From the NCBI GenBank assembly GCA_038327655.1, contig JBBQLG010000001.1, positions 90,126 through 154,125 of the forward strand: a DNA stretch of 64,000 nt. Reading direction: 5' to 3'. The stretch is from JBBQLG01 sp038327655. GTDB taxonomy: Bacteria; Bacteroidota; Bacteroidia; Cytophagales; Spirosomataceae. The notes beneath the pieces were generated by a model. The model searched no databases, had not been told where the DNA came from, and saw only the letters and a list, made by a program, of their open reading frames with translations. The position numbers and the translations under genes are program-made. Every line of letters begins with the position of its first letter. The stretch's first letter is position 1. Below are positions 34,317 through 43,834 of this stretch, one piece after another.

Positions 34317-36893
34317 TTAAAACTGGAGTTTAAGACCTGTGTAAATACCGAAGCGGGTGATCCGGACGGCATCGGCCCCGGCCACGTGGTTGAGCCGCCA
34401 GATGCAGTCAATCGAAAACAGGTTGAAAATATTCTCGATACCGACCCCGGCTTCGGCGTAAGGAACCGGCCCGGTTGTGTTGTATGTGTTTACTTTATTG
34501 ACCTCCCGATTGGCGGCTGTCATATCGCCCCAGAAAAAATTAGCCGTTACCCGTTCACGCAGGTTCAGCTTGTTGAGCAGCGGAATCTTATCGAGAATCA
34601 GCCCGCCCAGCGAGTAGCGTGTCAGCAGACTGGCATACCGGTCGGCAGCAAATTCGTAGGGACTCATACCGTAAAAAGCGTACTTGTCGGCTACATAGAA
34701 TGGGTTGCCGCGCGGGATGTGCAACAACAGCAACGGCACCGTTCCCAGCACCGCCCCACCCGTCAGGTTATAGTAAAATGACCCTTTGAACGGCATGGGC
34801 TTGTCCTGCGACAGGCTCAGGCTGAATTTGACGTAATCGAAATACGTGTTGTTGAACACCGGCACCCCCCCGGCCACATAAAGACTGACCACCGGAGCCG
34901 AAGTATAAATCCGCAGTTTGTCGTAGTTCAAAATGGTTGTGCGCTCATTGCGGGCGTAGCGCAGGGTTAGACCCACCTCCGAATTGACCAACGTATGCAG
35001 TAATGCCACCGCCGAATCGGCCCCGTTCACGACCTCCTCCGGTGCGTAACTGAACTGAAATGTAGGGGTTAGTGAGCCGTAGGTATAATAGGTTTTGGCC
35101 GACCAGTTGGGGCTCAGATCGCGTTCGTGGCTTAGGCGAATCTGCCGCAAAAAAGTCTGATACACCGGAATCGGCTTCCTCAGGGCCAGCGTAAACAGGT
35201 TGTCGTTATCCAACTGATCGTCGTACTGACTCAGCGCGTCGTAGTCATTTTTAAGCGTCAGTTCGTATTTTCGGTAGGGCGAACGGCCCGGCACAAATTT
35301 CAACCCCAATGTTTCTTTAAAGCGTCGGTCGCGGGTGCCGTAGGCCACGTAGCCCCACAAACACCAGCGTGGGTCAAGGCCCTCCATCGTCCAGAATCCC
35401 GACCGAATCCGCAGTCCTTCGGTCAGGTTGGCACTCAGCAACGAGCTGTATGGCCCAAACCGCACCTTATTCTGAACATCCCAGTAGCCACTGGCAACAA
35501 AAGCGGCCAGCCGGGTGGTACGCTGAAACCGGCGGTTGGTTTTCAGCGAGTCGGCGGCCTGATAAATAGCCTGTTCGCGGGGCCGCAACGGGCTGAGTCG
35601 GTAGGCATCGGTGAAGGGCCGGAGCGTGTTGGCGGGGGTTTGGTCGGCCACCGAAAAATTAACCGCCGTAATACCCGCCGGGTTGAGTTGGTAATGCCCA
35701 AACTGGTTGGTGTTGATGATGCGCACGGTGCGGCCCGCCGAGTCAATCCGGGATGGCAACCCCAGCAGTCCCAAGCCGTTTTCAAACCGATAATCCAACT
35801 GGCTTTCGGTCAGGAGCCAAACCGTTCCCTGCTCGCCGTCGTCGGTGGGGGCAAAGGATTGCCGGATCGCCAACTGCTGTACAAAATTCAGGTTTGCCCC
35901 CGCGCTCGTCGTCATTGCCACCCGGAGCAGGGCGTAGCTGTCGGCATCAATCCACAAACTGCCGGTAAAGGTGTTCTCGTTGGCCCGCCGGGGTTTAAAC
36001 CCGACCCGGTAGGTTGTTTTCCCATTTTCGATCAGCGTATCGGGCGGGGCATAGGCGTAAGAAGCCAGCCCCAAGTCAGACACCGGCCCCACAAACGAGG
36101 TTTTCAGCAGGGGTATAATGGCATCGTAGGCATTCACGGTTAAGCAAAACCGATCCGTCTTGGCGGCTAATCCGTCGGTTTGCAGCCCTAAGTTTTTTTC
36201 GGCAATTAAAAACGCAGCGTTGTTTTGGGGCTGTCGGCTGTGGTATTCACCAAAATACTGTTCGCGGAAGAAAATGGGCAATGTGTTCGCACTCGTCGTA
36301 TCGGTATTGTACTGCTGGTAAACTTTAAGGAGCGTACTGAGCAGTTTCCGTTGTTGATTGGCCGATAGATTTTCGATGTCAATTTCGGTGCGCTGGTAAT
36401 TGTTGCGCGTCCAGCGGGCCAGGCGTTGGGGGTCGTTGGTGCGTTTGTGGGCAATTACGCGCAGCATCATCGCCCGGCCCGGATCGCGGTAGCCCGTTAC
36501 TGTCACTTCCTGCAACTGCCCCGTTGTGGGCTGCATCAATACCAAAAGCGGGGCGGTTTCCGGGGCCACAATGGGCAACGTCCGGGGTTCATAACCGACT
36601 TCGGTCAGCAGCAGTGTATCGGGTAACTGCTTTACGGTCAGCACTAATACGCCGTTTTCGTTGGCCGCATCGCCGTTGCGCCCTACTTTCAGAAAACCCG
36701 TCATAAACGGCACGGGCGCGTGAGTAACGGCATCGGTCAGCAGCACCGTCAACGCGAACGGGGCCGATACCGTACCGGATTTAGGGGACGCAGGCAACCC
36801 GGTTTGTGCCAGACTCAACTGACTGGCAGCGAGCAGCAACATAAAGAATGGACACCGCATAAATGGGGATTTTAAGTGGATTTGATAACTCAT
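34317..36893 (-). CDS. DUF5686 outer-membrane protein
   Basis: An 858-residue exported protein: signal sequence, carboxypeptidase-like beta-sandwich (about 45-130, PFALTVLLTDAVTHAPVPFM), a DUF5686-type middle region (from AMMLRVIAHKRTNDPQRLAR) and a C-terminal barrel ending in TGLKLQF. The ATG at 36893 overlaps the DUF4249 stop in ATGA; another start at 36860 would give a tighter signal peptide. DUF5686 proteins of Bacteroidota are uncharacterised barrel proteins often found near TonB receptors. It lies mid-operon between DUF4249 and PAP2. Confidence 0.85.
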   Translation of the reverse strand: MSYQIHLKSPFMRCPFFMLLLAASQLSLAQTGLPASPKSGTVSAPFALTVLLTDAVTHAPVPFMTGFLKVGRNGDAANENGVLVLTVKQLPDTLLLTEVGYEPRTLPIVAPETAPLLVLMQPTTGQLQEVTVTGYRDPGRAMMLRVIAHKRTNDPQRLARWTRNNYQRTEIDIENLSANQQRKLLSTLLKVYQQYNTDTTSANTLPIFFREQYFGEYHSRQPQNNAAFLIAEKNLGLQTDGLAAKTDRFCLTVNAYDAIIPLLKTSFVGPVSDLGLASYAYAPPDTLIENGKTTYRVGFKPRRANENTFTGSLWIDADSYALLRVAMTTSAGANLNFVQQLAIRQSFAPTDDGEQGTVWLLTESQLDYRFENGLGLLGLPSRIDSAGRTVRIINTNQFGHYQLNPAGITAVNFSVADQTPANTLRPFTDAYRLSPLRPREQAIYQAADSLKTNRRFQRTTRLAAFVASGYWDVQNKVRFGPYSSLLSANLTEGLRIRSGFWTMEGLDPRWCLWGYVAYGTRDRRFKETLGLKFVPGRSPYRKYELTLKNDYDALSQYDDQLDNDNLFTLALRKPIPVYQTFLRQIRLSHERDLSPNWSAKTYYTYGSLTPTFQFSYAPEEVVNGADSAVALLHTLVNSEVGLTLRYARNERTTILNYDKLRIYTSAPVVSLYVAGGVPVFNNTYFDYVKFSLSLSQDKPMPFKGSFYYNLTGGAVLGTVPLLLLHIPRGNPFYVADKYAFYGMSPYEFAADRYASLLTRYSLGGLILDKIPLLNKLNLRERVTANFFWGDMTAANREVNKVNTYNTTGPVPYAEAGVGIENIFNLFSIDCIWRLNHVAGADAVRITRFGIYTGLKLQF

Positions 36894-37819
36894 TCGGGGA
36901 AAACAAACGGCACCGGCTCCGAGCGGACGTAATGTCCAAACACGCCCATACAGCCGGGAATATTGGTTTTCAGGAATACCGGCTCCACAAACGGGTTGTA
37001 GGTGGCTAACTTCTGCCGGTCTAACTGGTCGAAAAACCGCGCCGAGGCCGGGTCCATCGCCTGCATAAACACCTGCCCCGGCGAGCCGTTCCGGTGGGTG
37101 AAAGCGGGTTCAATCGTGATCGTGATGGGTCGTCCGTCGCCACTGCCCGTATCGAAATAAACCGACCGCCCAATCTCCAGCACCCCGAACGGCCTGGCTC
37201 CGTTGCATTCACTGCGATACACCTTGTTGCCCGCCGTGCGAACGGTGCTGTCCACCGTCCGGCGCATCTCGAAGCGGTAGGCATTGGCCTGCCCCGGCGT
37301 GTCGGTAAAATCAATCACCACGCCTTCGTGTTCGCCATAGATGTCTTTGAACAGCGGAACGTAATCGGCTCGGTTTATGGTTGGCTTGGCCTGATTTACG
37401 GTTGTTTCGGCGTGGTAGGTTTGCCCGTTTGCCGTTACCGTCAGGGTGTAGGTTTGGCCCTGCCGCGTGGGCAGACTGCCCCGGTAGAAATACGTTGGCT
37501 GGCACAGAAACGAGTCAAGGCCCATCGTGGGTTTCAGCACATCGGTAACGCCCTCCGCCGACCGAATCACCACCGACGCATCGGCCACAAACAAATCCCG
37601 GGCTGTTGTCAGGGTCGAAAAATACCCCGTTGACCGGCTCAGAAACAGCGTCGGCACCTCGCCCGGCACCAGCATACAGGCGATAGACAGCGTTGGGGTG
37701 TAGGGTTGAACCGGCACCGTAATCGTTTTCTCGCAACTGGTCATCACCAATATCAGCAGCACAAAGGCGAGCATCAGCAGCATCAGGCTGGCGAGCTTAA
37801 CGGAGTTATAGCGTTGCAT
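36890..37819 (-). CDS. DUF4249 lipoprotein
   Basis: A 309-residue lipoprotein with lipobox VMTSC (Cys29). The DUF4249 features are an N-terminal immunoglobulin-like region (TLSIACMLVPGEVPTLFLSR), the tyrosine/threonine stretch GQTYTLTVTANGQTYHAETT and a C-terminal QVFMQAMDPASARFFDQLDR. DUF4249 genes nearly always follow a TonB receptor of the type at 37821, from which it is separated by 1 bp, so it probably forms the surface partner of that receptor, by analogy with SusD. Confidence 0.9.
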   Translation of the reverse strand: MQRYNSVKLASLMLLMLAFVLLILVMTSCEKTITVPVQPYTPTLSIACMLVPGEVPTLFLSRSTGYFSTLTTARDLFVADASVVIRSAEGVTDVLKPTMGLDSFLCQPTYFYRGSLPTRQGQTYTLTVTANGQTYHAETTVNQAKPTINRADYVPLFKDIYGEHEGVVIDFTDTPGQANAYRFEMRRTVDSTVRTAGNKVYRSECNGARPFGVLEIGRSVYFDTGSGDGRPITITIEPAFTHRNGSPGQVFMQAMDPASARFFDQLDRQKLATYNPFVEPVFLKTNIPGCMGVFGHYVRSEPVPFVFPE

Positions 37820-37820
37820 A

Positions 37821-40118
37821 TCAGAAGGTTATGTGGTAACTGACGGATGGAATAATGGGCAACAGCGACACCTGCCGGGCAATGGGCTGGCGCGTAATAT
37901 CGTCCGTAGTGACGTAAACAAAGTACGGATTCAGGCGGCTGTAGAGGTTATAGATGCTGAACACCCATTCGGATGTTCCGGGCCGCCCAAACCACCGTTT
38001 GGGCCGTTTGTGGGTCGCGCTCACATCCAAGCGGTGGTAGGGCCGCAGCCGGGCGTTGTTGCGGCTGGTATAATCGGCGTAGATGTCGGTGTAGAGTGTG
38101 CCGCCCCCGCCGATCTGCGTCCGTCCGACGGGCAGGGTGTAGGGCCGTCCGGTATAAAGCGTGAAGCTCCCGGCCACCGTCCAGCGCGGGGTAAGTTCAT
38201 AGCTGCCGACCACGGCGAGGTTGTGCCGGCGGTCGTAGGCAAACGGGAACGCCTGCCCGTTGTTGAGTTCATCAAACTGCTGCATCGTGCGCGAGAGGGT
38301 ATAAGAAATCCAGCCCGTAAGCCGCCCGGTTGCTTTGCGGACGTAGGTTTCCAGCCCAATGCTATAGCCCCGGCCAAAGGTCAGACTATGGTCAATGTCG
38401 CTGCCGGTGAGCAGTTGGGTTCCTTCTTTAAACAACACCTGATGCTGCATAGCCTTGGCATAACCCTCCACGCTGAACTCGTAGGCGTTGTCGCGGCTGT
38501 TGTGAAACCAGCCAACGGCAATTTGCTGAGACATTTGGGGCAACACCCGCCCGCTGCTGGGCAGCCAGATGTCGGTGGGCAGCGAAGCCGTTGCGTTCGG
38601 CACCAACTGCAAAAACTGGTTCATCACCGTGTACGACGCTTTCAGCGACGAGGTTGGACTCAGCACGTAGCGCGTTGACAGGCGCGGTTCGAGCCGGGCG
38701 TAGCGGGTGGCCCCGTTCCAGAACAGGGGCAATCGCAGGCCCGCCGTTAGGGTCAGCCGTTCCGAAATTGCCCAGTCATCGTTGATGTACAGGGCCGCTT
38801 CGGTGGTGTATTGCCGGGTGATACTGTCGGTCGGAAATGGGGGCAGGTTACCGCTTTTGGGTAATTTGGCCGAGGTCGCCAAGGGCGCGAAGGCGTGGCT
38901 CGTCAAAATGGCTCCCCACCGCACCGTATGGGTTGGCGAGGGATAAAACTCCCAGTCAGTTTTAGCCGATAAATCACGAATACCCGTGTACAGCTGAGCC
39001 ACGTAGCCGCTTTGCAGGGTTGACAAACTGAGTTGGTACTGGTTGGCAATCAGGGCCGTATTCACAAACAGCTTCGGGCCGAAGAGGTGATTCCAGCGCA
39101 GGGTGCCGGTGGCGTTGCCAAACCGAATGCCGTAGTTCAGGCTGCTGGCTCCGGTATATTGGGCGTTGTCGCGTCCGGCAAACGCGCTCAGAAACAGCCG
39201 GTCGCGGGTGCCGAGCCGGTAGTTGATTTTGGCGTTCAGATCAAAAAACGTGTAGTTGCTTTGCCCGGCTGCGGGTTGAAACGGTTTGAGCAACAGGTCG
39301 AAATACGTCCGCCGACCCGACACGATAAACGACCCGCATGCCTGGCCGGACTTGCCGTTGAGCGGCCCTTCGAGCGTCAGGTTCGAGGCAATCAGCCCGA
39401 CACCGGCTGCGCCACTGAACCGTTTGGTGTTACCCTCGCGCATGGTCACGTCTAAAATTGACGACAACCGCCCGCCGTACTGCGCCGGAAAACCGCCTTT
39501 GATGAGCGTCACCCGGTTCAGCGCGTTGGTATTAAACGTGCTGAACCACCCAAACAGGTGGTTGGGATTATAGACCGGGGCTTCGTCGAGCAGCACCAGA
39601 TTCTGGTCGCTGTTGCCGCCCCGGACGTAAAACCCCGTTGTGCCTTCCTGCCCGGCCTGCACGCCGGGTAAAGTCTGGACGGTTTTCAAAATGTCGCGTT
39701 CGCCAAACAGCACCGGCAGCGTCTTGACCAAACTGAGCGGTATCGTCAGCACGCTCATCTGGGTGCCGCGCACGTTTTCGTCCGTTCGCCGGGTCGAGAC
39801 TACCACCTCGGCCAGGGCGTTGGCGTTTTCGCTTAACGTTACGTCAAGTCGCTGACTAACCGGGCTGCTCAGACGCAAATATTGCGGGGCAAACCCCACA
39901 AAACTCACCACCACCCCTACGGTATCGGCTGGTTTGAGGGTCAGCGAATAAAAGCCGTAGGTGTTGGTTGTGGCCCCCACGCGCTGGGCTGGCACCGTGA
40001 TACCAGCACCGATAAGGGCTTCGCCCGTGCGGGCATCGCGGACGTAGCCGTTCAGGGTGAGGGACTGGCTCAGGGCCGGAAATGCCGTCAACAGCAGGCT
40101 GTAAAGCAGATACCGCAT
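37821..40118 (-). CDS. TonB-dependent receptor of the lipid-related operon
   Basis: A 765-residue receptor: signal peptide, carboxypeptidase-like domain (about 20-105, LTLNGYVRDARTGEALIGAG), plug (TQMSVLTIPLSLVKTLPVLF with GFYVRGGNSDQNLVLLDEAP) and a barrel ending VSYHITF. This is the DUF4249-linked receptor type, smaller than SusC. It lies 2 bp after the small carrier-like gene and 1 bp before the DUF4249 gene. The transported ligand is unknown; the lipid enzymes around it make a lipid or hydrophobic molecule likely. Confidence 0.92.
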   Translation of the reverse strand: MRYLLYSLLLTAFPALSQSLTLNGYVRDARTGEALIGAGITVPAQRVGATTNTYGFYSLTLKPADTVGVVVSFVGFAPQYLRLSSPVSQRLDVTLSENANALAEVVVSTRRTDENVRGTQMSVLTIPLSLVKTLPVLFGERDILKTVQTLPGVQAGQEGTTGFYVRGGNSDQNLVLLDEAPVYNPNHLFGWFSTFNTNALNRVTLIKGGFPAQYGGRLSSILDVTMREGNTKRFSGAAGVGLIASNLTLEGPLNGKSGQACGSFIVSGRRTYFDLLLKPFQPAAGQSNYTFFDLNAKINYRLGTRDRLFLSAFAGRDNAQYTGASSLNYGIRFGNATGTLRWNHLFGPKLFVNTALIANQYQLSLSTLQSGYVAQLYTGIRDLSAKTDWEFYPSPTHTVRWGAILTSHAFAPLATSAKLPKSGNLPPFPTDSITRQYTTEAALYINDDWAISERLTLTAGLRLPLFWNGATRYARLEPRLSTRYVLSPTSSLKASYTVMNQFLQLVPNATASLPTDIWLPSSGRVLPQMSQQIAVGWFHNSRDNAYEFSVEGYAKAMQHQVLFKEGTQLLTGSDIDHSLTFGRGYSIGLETYVRKATGRLTGWISYTLSRTMQQFDELNNGQAFPFAYDRRHNLAVVGSYELTPRWTVAGSFTLYTGRPYTLPVGRTQIGGGGTLYTDIYADYTSRNNARLRPYHRLDVSATHKRPKRWFGRPGTSEWVFSIYNLYSRLNPYFVYVTTDDITRQPIARQVSLLPIIPSVSYHITF

Positions 40119-40120
40119 CG

Positions 40121-40471
40121 TTAGTTGAGGTTAGACTGGTGAATCAGGGCCACGCCAAACGGACGAAACTGGTGCGGATTAAAAAACCGGTCCGAGTAAT
40201 TTGTCCAGGTATCGTCACTTATCAGATGGTCGCTTTGATCTGTATGGAATACCACGTATAGCAGCAAATCGAATACATCCGTTAGGTTGTGGGCGGTATT
40301 GGCGGGAAAATCGGTAGCCAAACACTGTGACAAGTGGGCCAATAAACCCGCTATATCGGCTTCAGTCAGGTGCAGGTCATATCGAAAATCGGTATCCCAG
40401 CAGACCCATTCCGGCAACACACCGAATTGTTGGAGCAGGTAATGCTGGGTTAAACCGAGTGCATCCATCAT
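40121..40471 (-). CDS. Small acidic protein, possible carrier-protein relative
   Basis: A 116-residue protein without signal peptide. Helical segments around LTQHYLLQQFGVLPEWVCWD, DLHLTEADIAGLLAHLSQCL and NLTDVFDLLLYVVF have the order of an acyl-carrier protein or the ACP-like DUF1493 group. The position of the phosphopantetheine serine (DSL) reads DLHLT, so no carrier serine is evident. It overlaps the hydroxylase stop... start region by 4 bp (ATGA) and lies 2 bp before the TonB gene. I cannot assign a function; the resemblance is weak. Confidence 0.65.
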   Translation of the reverse strand: MMDALGLTQHYLLQQFGVLPEWVCWDTDFRYDLHLTEADIAGLLAHLSQCLATDFPANTAHNLTDVFDLLLYVVFHTDQSDHLISDDTWTNYSDRFFNPHQFRPFGVALIHQSNLN

Positions 40472-41361
40472 AGCCAGGCCGGAGACAACAACCCCGCGTT
40501 ACGTTCATCGGCAGATTCGGGAGTCGCCTGTTCATGGAGATGCACAGGCGTTGGAACGTTTGGACAAAACGGCGCAACGAGTAATGAGCCAAATTGGTCA
40601 GTTTCTATTCCGGTTGGCAGTATATCCACGCCAAACCGCACCTCCGATGCGGCCAACCGGCTAAAGGTGCCAAACAGCCTGTCCCAGATGATTAATACGT
40701 CGCCATAATTGGTATCGGTGTACGGTTGCTGGCTATGATGATGTACCTGATGCAGATTGGGCGTGACCAACACCCATCCCAGCACCCGGTCGAGGGGTTC
40801 GGGAAGGCGGATATGGGCGTGAACCAGCGTGTTGGAAACAATTTGAACGCATTGTCTCAGCAGCAATGCCCAGAACAATGCGCCCGTCAGGAATACCCAC
40901 AGTAGGGTGAAAACGAGCCGGATTGCGGTTTCGCCGGGGTGTTCGCGCAGTACCGACGAGACATCAACCAACTCGTCGCTGTGATGAATCAGGTGCAGCC
41001 GCCAGAGGGTTTTTACTTTGTGCATCAGCACGTGGTAGCCATATTCGCCCAGGTCAAGCAGCAGAAATGTAATCACGAGCGAAATGAGCGGACTCGTGGT
41101 GCGGGGCAGGGCATAGAGCAGACCAAACTGGTGCGTGTTCGTCCAGTTGAAAACAGCAACGAACCCCATGCCCAACGCGAACTGAACAGGCGCAGCCGCC
41201 AGCACAAAGCGGGCGTTGAGGGCCGTATGCTGCCACCGCCGGGGCTGACTCACGGGGGCCGCCAGCGATTCGATTTGCCAAAGAAAGGCCATCGTCAGCA
41301 GGAGTAACCCTAACCGGACCGCGTCGGGGTGACTGATCAAGTGCATGAAAATCGTGTCCAT
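40468..41361 (-). CDS. Membrane di-iron fatty acid hydroxylase / sterol desaturase
   Basis: A 297-residue integral membrane enzyme of the fatty acid hydroxylase superfamily. The histidine clusters are H110-H114 (HVLMH), H123-H127 (HLIHH) and H204-H209 (HQVHHH), followed by TDTNYGDVLIIWDRLFGTF, a family hallmark. Four to five helices surround them. Members hydroxylate or desaturate acyl chains, sterols, carotenoids or alkylglycerols using O2. It is the first gene of the tightly packed operon running to 31517. Confidence 0.9.
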   Translation of the reverse strand: MDTIFMHLISHPDAVRLGLLLLTMAFLWQIESLAAPVSQPRRWQHTALNARFVLAAAPVQFALGMGFVAVFNWTNTHQFGLLYALPRTTSPLISLVITFLLLDLGEYGYHVLMHKVKTLWRLHLIHHSDELVDVSSVLREHPGETAIRLVFTLLWVFLTGALFWALLLRQCVQIVSNTLVHAHIRLPEPLDRVLGWVLVTPNLHQVHHHSQQPYTDTNYGDVLIIWDRLFGTFSRLAASEVRFGVDILPTGIETDQFGSLLVAPFCPNVPTPVHLHEQATPESADERNAGLLSPAWL

Positions 41362-41459
41362 AACGGGATATGAGGATACTGTGGTAATGGTATGTAGCCA
41401 ACGCGCTCTGGCACCGTCTGCTTCATTACGCGTTGGTGGGCCGGGGCCGATTGGTGGAT

Positions 41460-42659
41460 TTAGTGCAGTTTAATGAGTGTACCAGCCGCATTGAACTCGG
41501 CTTCGTAGCTGCGGCCAGCCAGCGTAAACCGGACTTCGTAGCCCGTTACGGTGGTACCGCTTTGCTCCACTTTCGCGCTTACGAAGGCGTAGCCCGCGTA
41601 ATTGGTGGTGAGGTAGGTGGCAATGGTGGCGGGCAGGGCGGTCTGGGCAATTACTGCATCAGAACTACCGCCTTTGTTGCCGCCCCCGTCGTGTTCACCG
41701 TCTCCGCCGTTGCCCCCACGATGAACGCTCAGAAACTTACCCGTTGCATCGAACCGGAGTTCGGTATAGACCGCGTTGAGTAACACCGTTACTTCATAAC
41801 CGGCCAATGCGCCATTCTGGGCGTAGGCGTATGCCCCCTGAAACACATAACCTTTGTAGGTAGCATCGAGGTAGGTGGCAACGGTAGCGGGTAAACTGGC
41901 CTGGGTCACGGCGGTGGTTGAGCCGTAGTTGCCTTCCTGATGGTCGCCATAGCCGTTTCCGCCCGTGCGGACGCGGATAAATTTGCCCGTTGCGTCGAAG
42001 GTACCTTCGGTCGCTACGCCGTTGCTCAAAATCCAGACCTCATAGCCCGACAGGACTCCGTTGAGCATATACGACCGGGCCGACTGGACGGTGTAGCCCG
42101 CGTAGTTCGCGCCAAGATAGGTGGTAATGGCGGCTGGCAAACTCGCCTGCGCCACGGCCACGCCTTCATCGCTGCCATCTTCGTTTTCAACCAGTAAAAA
42201 CTTACCGGCAGCATCGAATTCCAGTTCATACTGCACATTACTGACCGAAATCACGACTTCATACTGCGTAATGGCCCCGGCAACGTCGGTTTTGGTACCT
42301 GCCCGCACCACCGTTGCCTCGGCGTAGTTGGCCGCGATATAGTCGGTAATGACTTTGGGCAGCGTTGTGGCATCAATTACGCCGTAGGTTGCCAGCAGCA
42401 TCCCGGTTGCATTAATATTGGCGATACGGGCTTTGTTGCTGGCCGTAAACGTGGCCTGATAAACCTGCACACCCACTTTCGACCAGTTTACCGACGTAGC
42501 CGTTGGGTAGTTGGTTTGTAACGTACTGGCAACAGCGGTCGGCACAGCCGTTCCGTTGCCAGTGGTGGTTGGCAGCAGCGTTGACGGAACGAGTGTGGCC
42601 GATTGATTACAGGCCGACAACAGGGCCGACGTTGCCAGAAACAACAGTATTTTTTTCAT
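41460..42659 (-). CDS. PepSY-like repeat lipoprotein
   Basis: A 399-residue lipoprotein (lipobox LLSAC, Cys17). It is built of five PepSY-like units of about 70-85 residues, each starting with a pattern such as LPATIATYLTTNYAGY, LPAAITTYLGANYAGY or LPKVITDYIAANY and ending with a strand plus FDATGKFL-type turn. The first unit (VPTAVASTLQTNYP) is the most diverged. Glycine/histidine-rich linkers (GGNGGDGEHDGGGNKGG) join the later units. PepSY-like domains are periplasmic and may inhibit proteases or bind peptides; the function here is unknown. Confidence 0.85.
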   Translation of the reverse strand: MKKILLFLATSALLSACNQSATLVPSTLLPTTTGNGTAVPTAVASTLQTNYPTATSVNWSKVGVQVYQATFTASNKARIANINATGMLLATYGVIDATTLPKVITDYIAANYAEATVVRAGTKTDVAGAITQYEVVISVSNVQYELEFDAAGKFLLVENEDGSDEGVAVAQASLPAAITTYLGANYAGYTVQSARSYMLNGVLSGYEVWILSNGVATEGTFDATGKFIRVRTGGNGYGDHQEGNYGSTTAVTQASLPATVATYLDATYKGYVFQGAYAYAQNGALAGYEVTVLLNAVYTELRFDATGKFLSVHRGGNGGDGEHDGGGNKGGSSDAVIAQTALPATIATYLTTNYAGYAFVSAKVEQSGTTVTGYEVRFTLAGRSYEAEFNAAGTLIKLH

Positions 42660-42808
42660 GCGTGTAAAAATTAAGTAGGTGAAATCCAGTGAAACTCAAA
42701 AAAATAGACGGGAATAATCCGTTTCACATTGGATCAGGGCGTACAGATTGTGAAGGCCCATGCGCAGGGTAGTCATTGATTTGGCTGCTCACGGGCCATC
42801 GTTAGTTG

Positions 42809-43678
42809 TTAAAAACTCAGCACCAACCCCGCCCCGATACCCCGTTGGCTCGGCCCGATCCGCAGGCTGGTGGCCGGGCGGCTGTTGTAGCGGTCTGCCG
42901 CCCGATGAAACTGCATCGTGGCGCGGTGGTCGAGAATGAGCGCGGCCACACCCAGCAACAGCCCGCCACCGGCCAGGGCGTAGCCGGCAACGGCCAGACC
43001 ATCGCCCCCGCGTCCGTTGTGTTCGCCCTGCATGGCGGTATCGGTTCCATCCAGGTCAGCCGGGTCGTTGGCGGTTCCGGTTTGGGTATCGTTCCGGTTG
43101 CCATCGCCATCATTGCCGCCAACACCATCGGCGATGGCAATGGCCGCGCCCGAAGCCACCAGTAATACGCTGGCTCCGCCCGTCACATAACCCCACCGGC
43201 GCAGGTGCTGCCCCTGGTCAAACGCTCGTAACGCGCTGTGATGGTCAACCAAAAGCGACCGTACCGACTGGCGGCTCAACGATTGGTCGTTGTTATCAGT
43301 GAAGCCCCGGCTGAAGAGTCCGCCGTGATAGCGCAGACCGTCCAGCGTAGGAGCCGCTTGCACAGGTGCCGTTCCGGCGAGGGGGGCCGGGGCCACCAAT
43401 GAACTGCGCAACGGGATTGCGCTGCCCGCCGAACCCAATACGTCTTTGGTGCCGTTGGCATATTTGATAAACACCACCCCGGCAGTGCCGGTGGTGTAAA
43501 TCGGGCCTTCGGGGTTGTCTTGCCGACGGTATTTAATCTGGCCCGGTGCGATTTCGAGTACTTTTGCCTGAATCCCGGTGCCGTTTTTCAGCACGATAGT
43601 ATCCTGCGCCTGTATCGCCGATGTGATGAATAACCCGCTAAACAAGGTCAGCAGGGTAATTTTGGGAAATGAAATCAT
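42809..43678 (-). CDS. Exported membrane protein of unknown function
   Basis: A 289-residue protein. The start at 43678 (MISFPKITLLTLFSGLFITS) gives a signal peptide; the open frame extends 13 codons further. The N-terminal part (IVLKNGTGIQAKVLEIAPGQ, IKYRRQDNPEGPIY) is the short beta domain common in Bacteroidota proteins that begin DTIVLKNG. A hydrophobic segment follows (GGASVLLVASGAAIAIADG), then a Gly/Asp/Asn-rich stretch and a second hydrophobic segment. It is divergent from the sigma-factor gene. No catalytic motif seen. Confidence 0.7.
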   Translation of the reverse strand: MISFPKITLLTLFSGLFITSAIQAQDTIVLKNGTGIQAKVLEIAPGQIKYRRQDNPEGPIYTTGTAGVVFIKYANGTKDVLGSAGSAIPLRSSLVAPAPLAGTAPVQAAPTLDGLRYHGGLFSRGFTDNNDQSLSRQSVRSLLVDHHSALRAFDQGQHLRRWGYVTGGASVLLVASGAAIAIADGVGGNDGDGNRNDTQTGTANDPADLDGTDTAMQGEHNGRGGDGLAVAGYALAGGGLLLGVAALILDHRATMQFHRAADRYNSRPATSLRIGPSQRGIGAGLVLSF

Positions 43679-43834
43679 CGCTTGTTCAGGAAGGGAGGAA
43701 AGAATGAGTCCCGTCAACCGCCTTTACGGGAAGCCGCGCCGAAAGGTGGGGTGCGGTCAAAAAAAGAGTGGCACCCCACCTTTTGCCGCCTGCGCTCGTA
43801 TTGGTATTGTACGGTCTGATAAACAACGTAGCCC

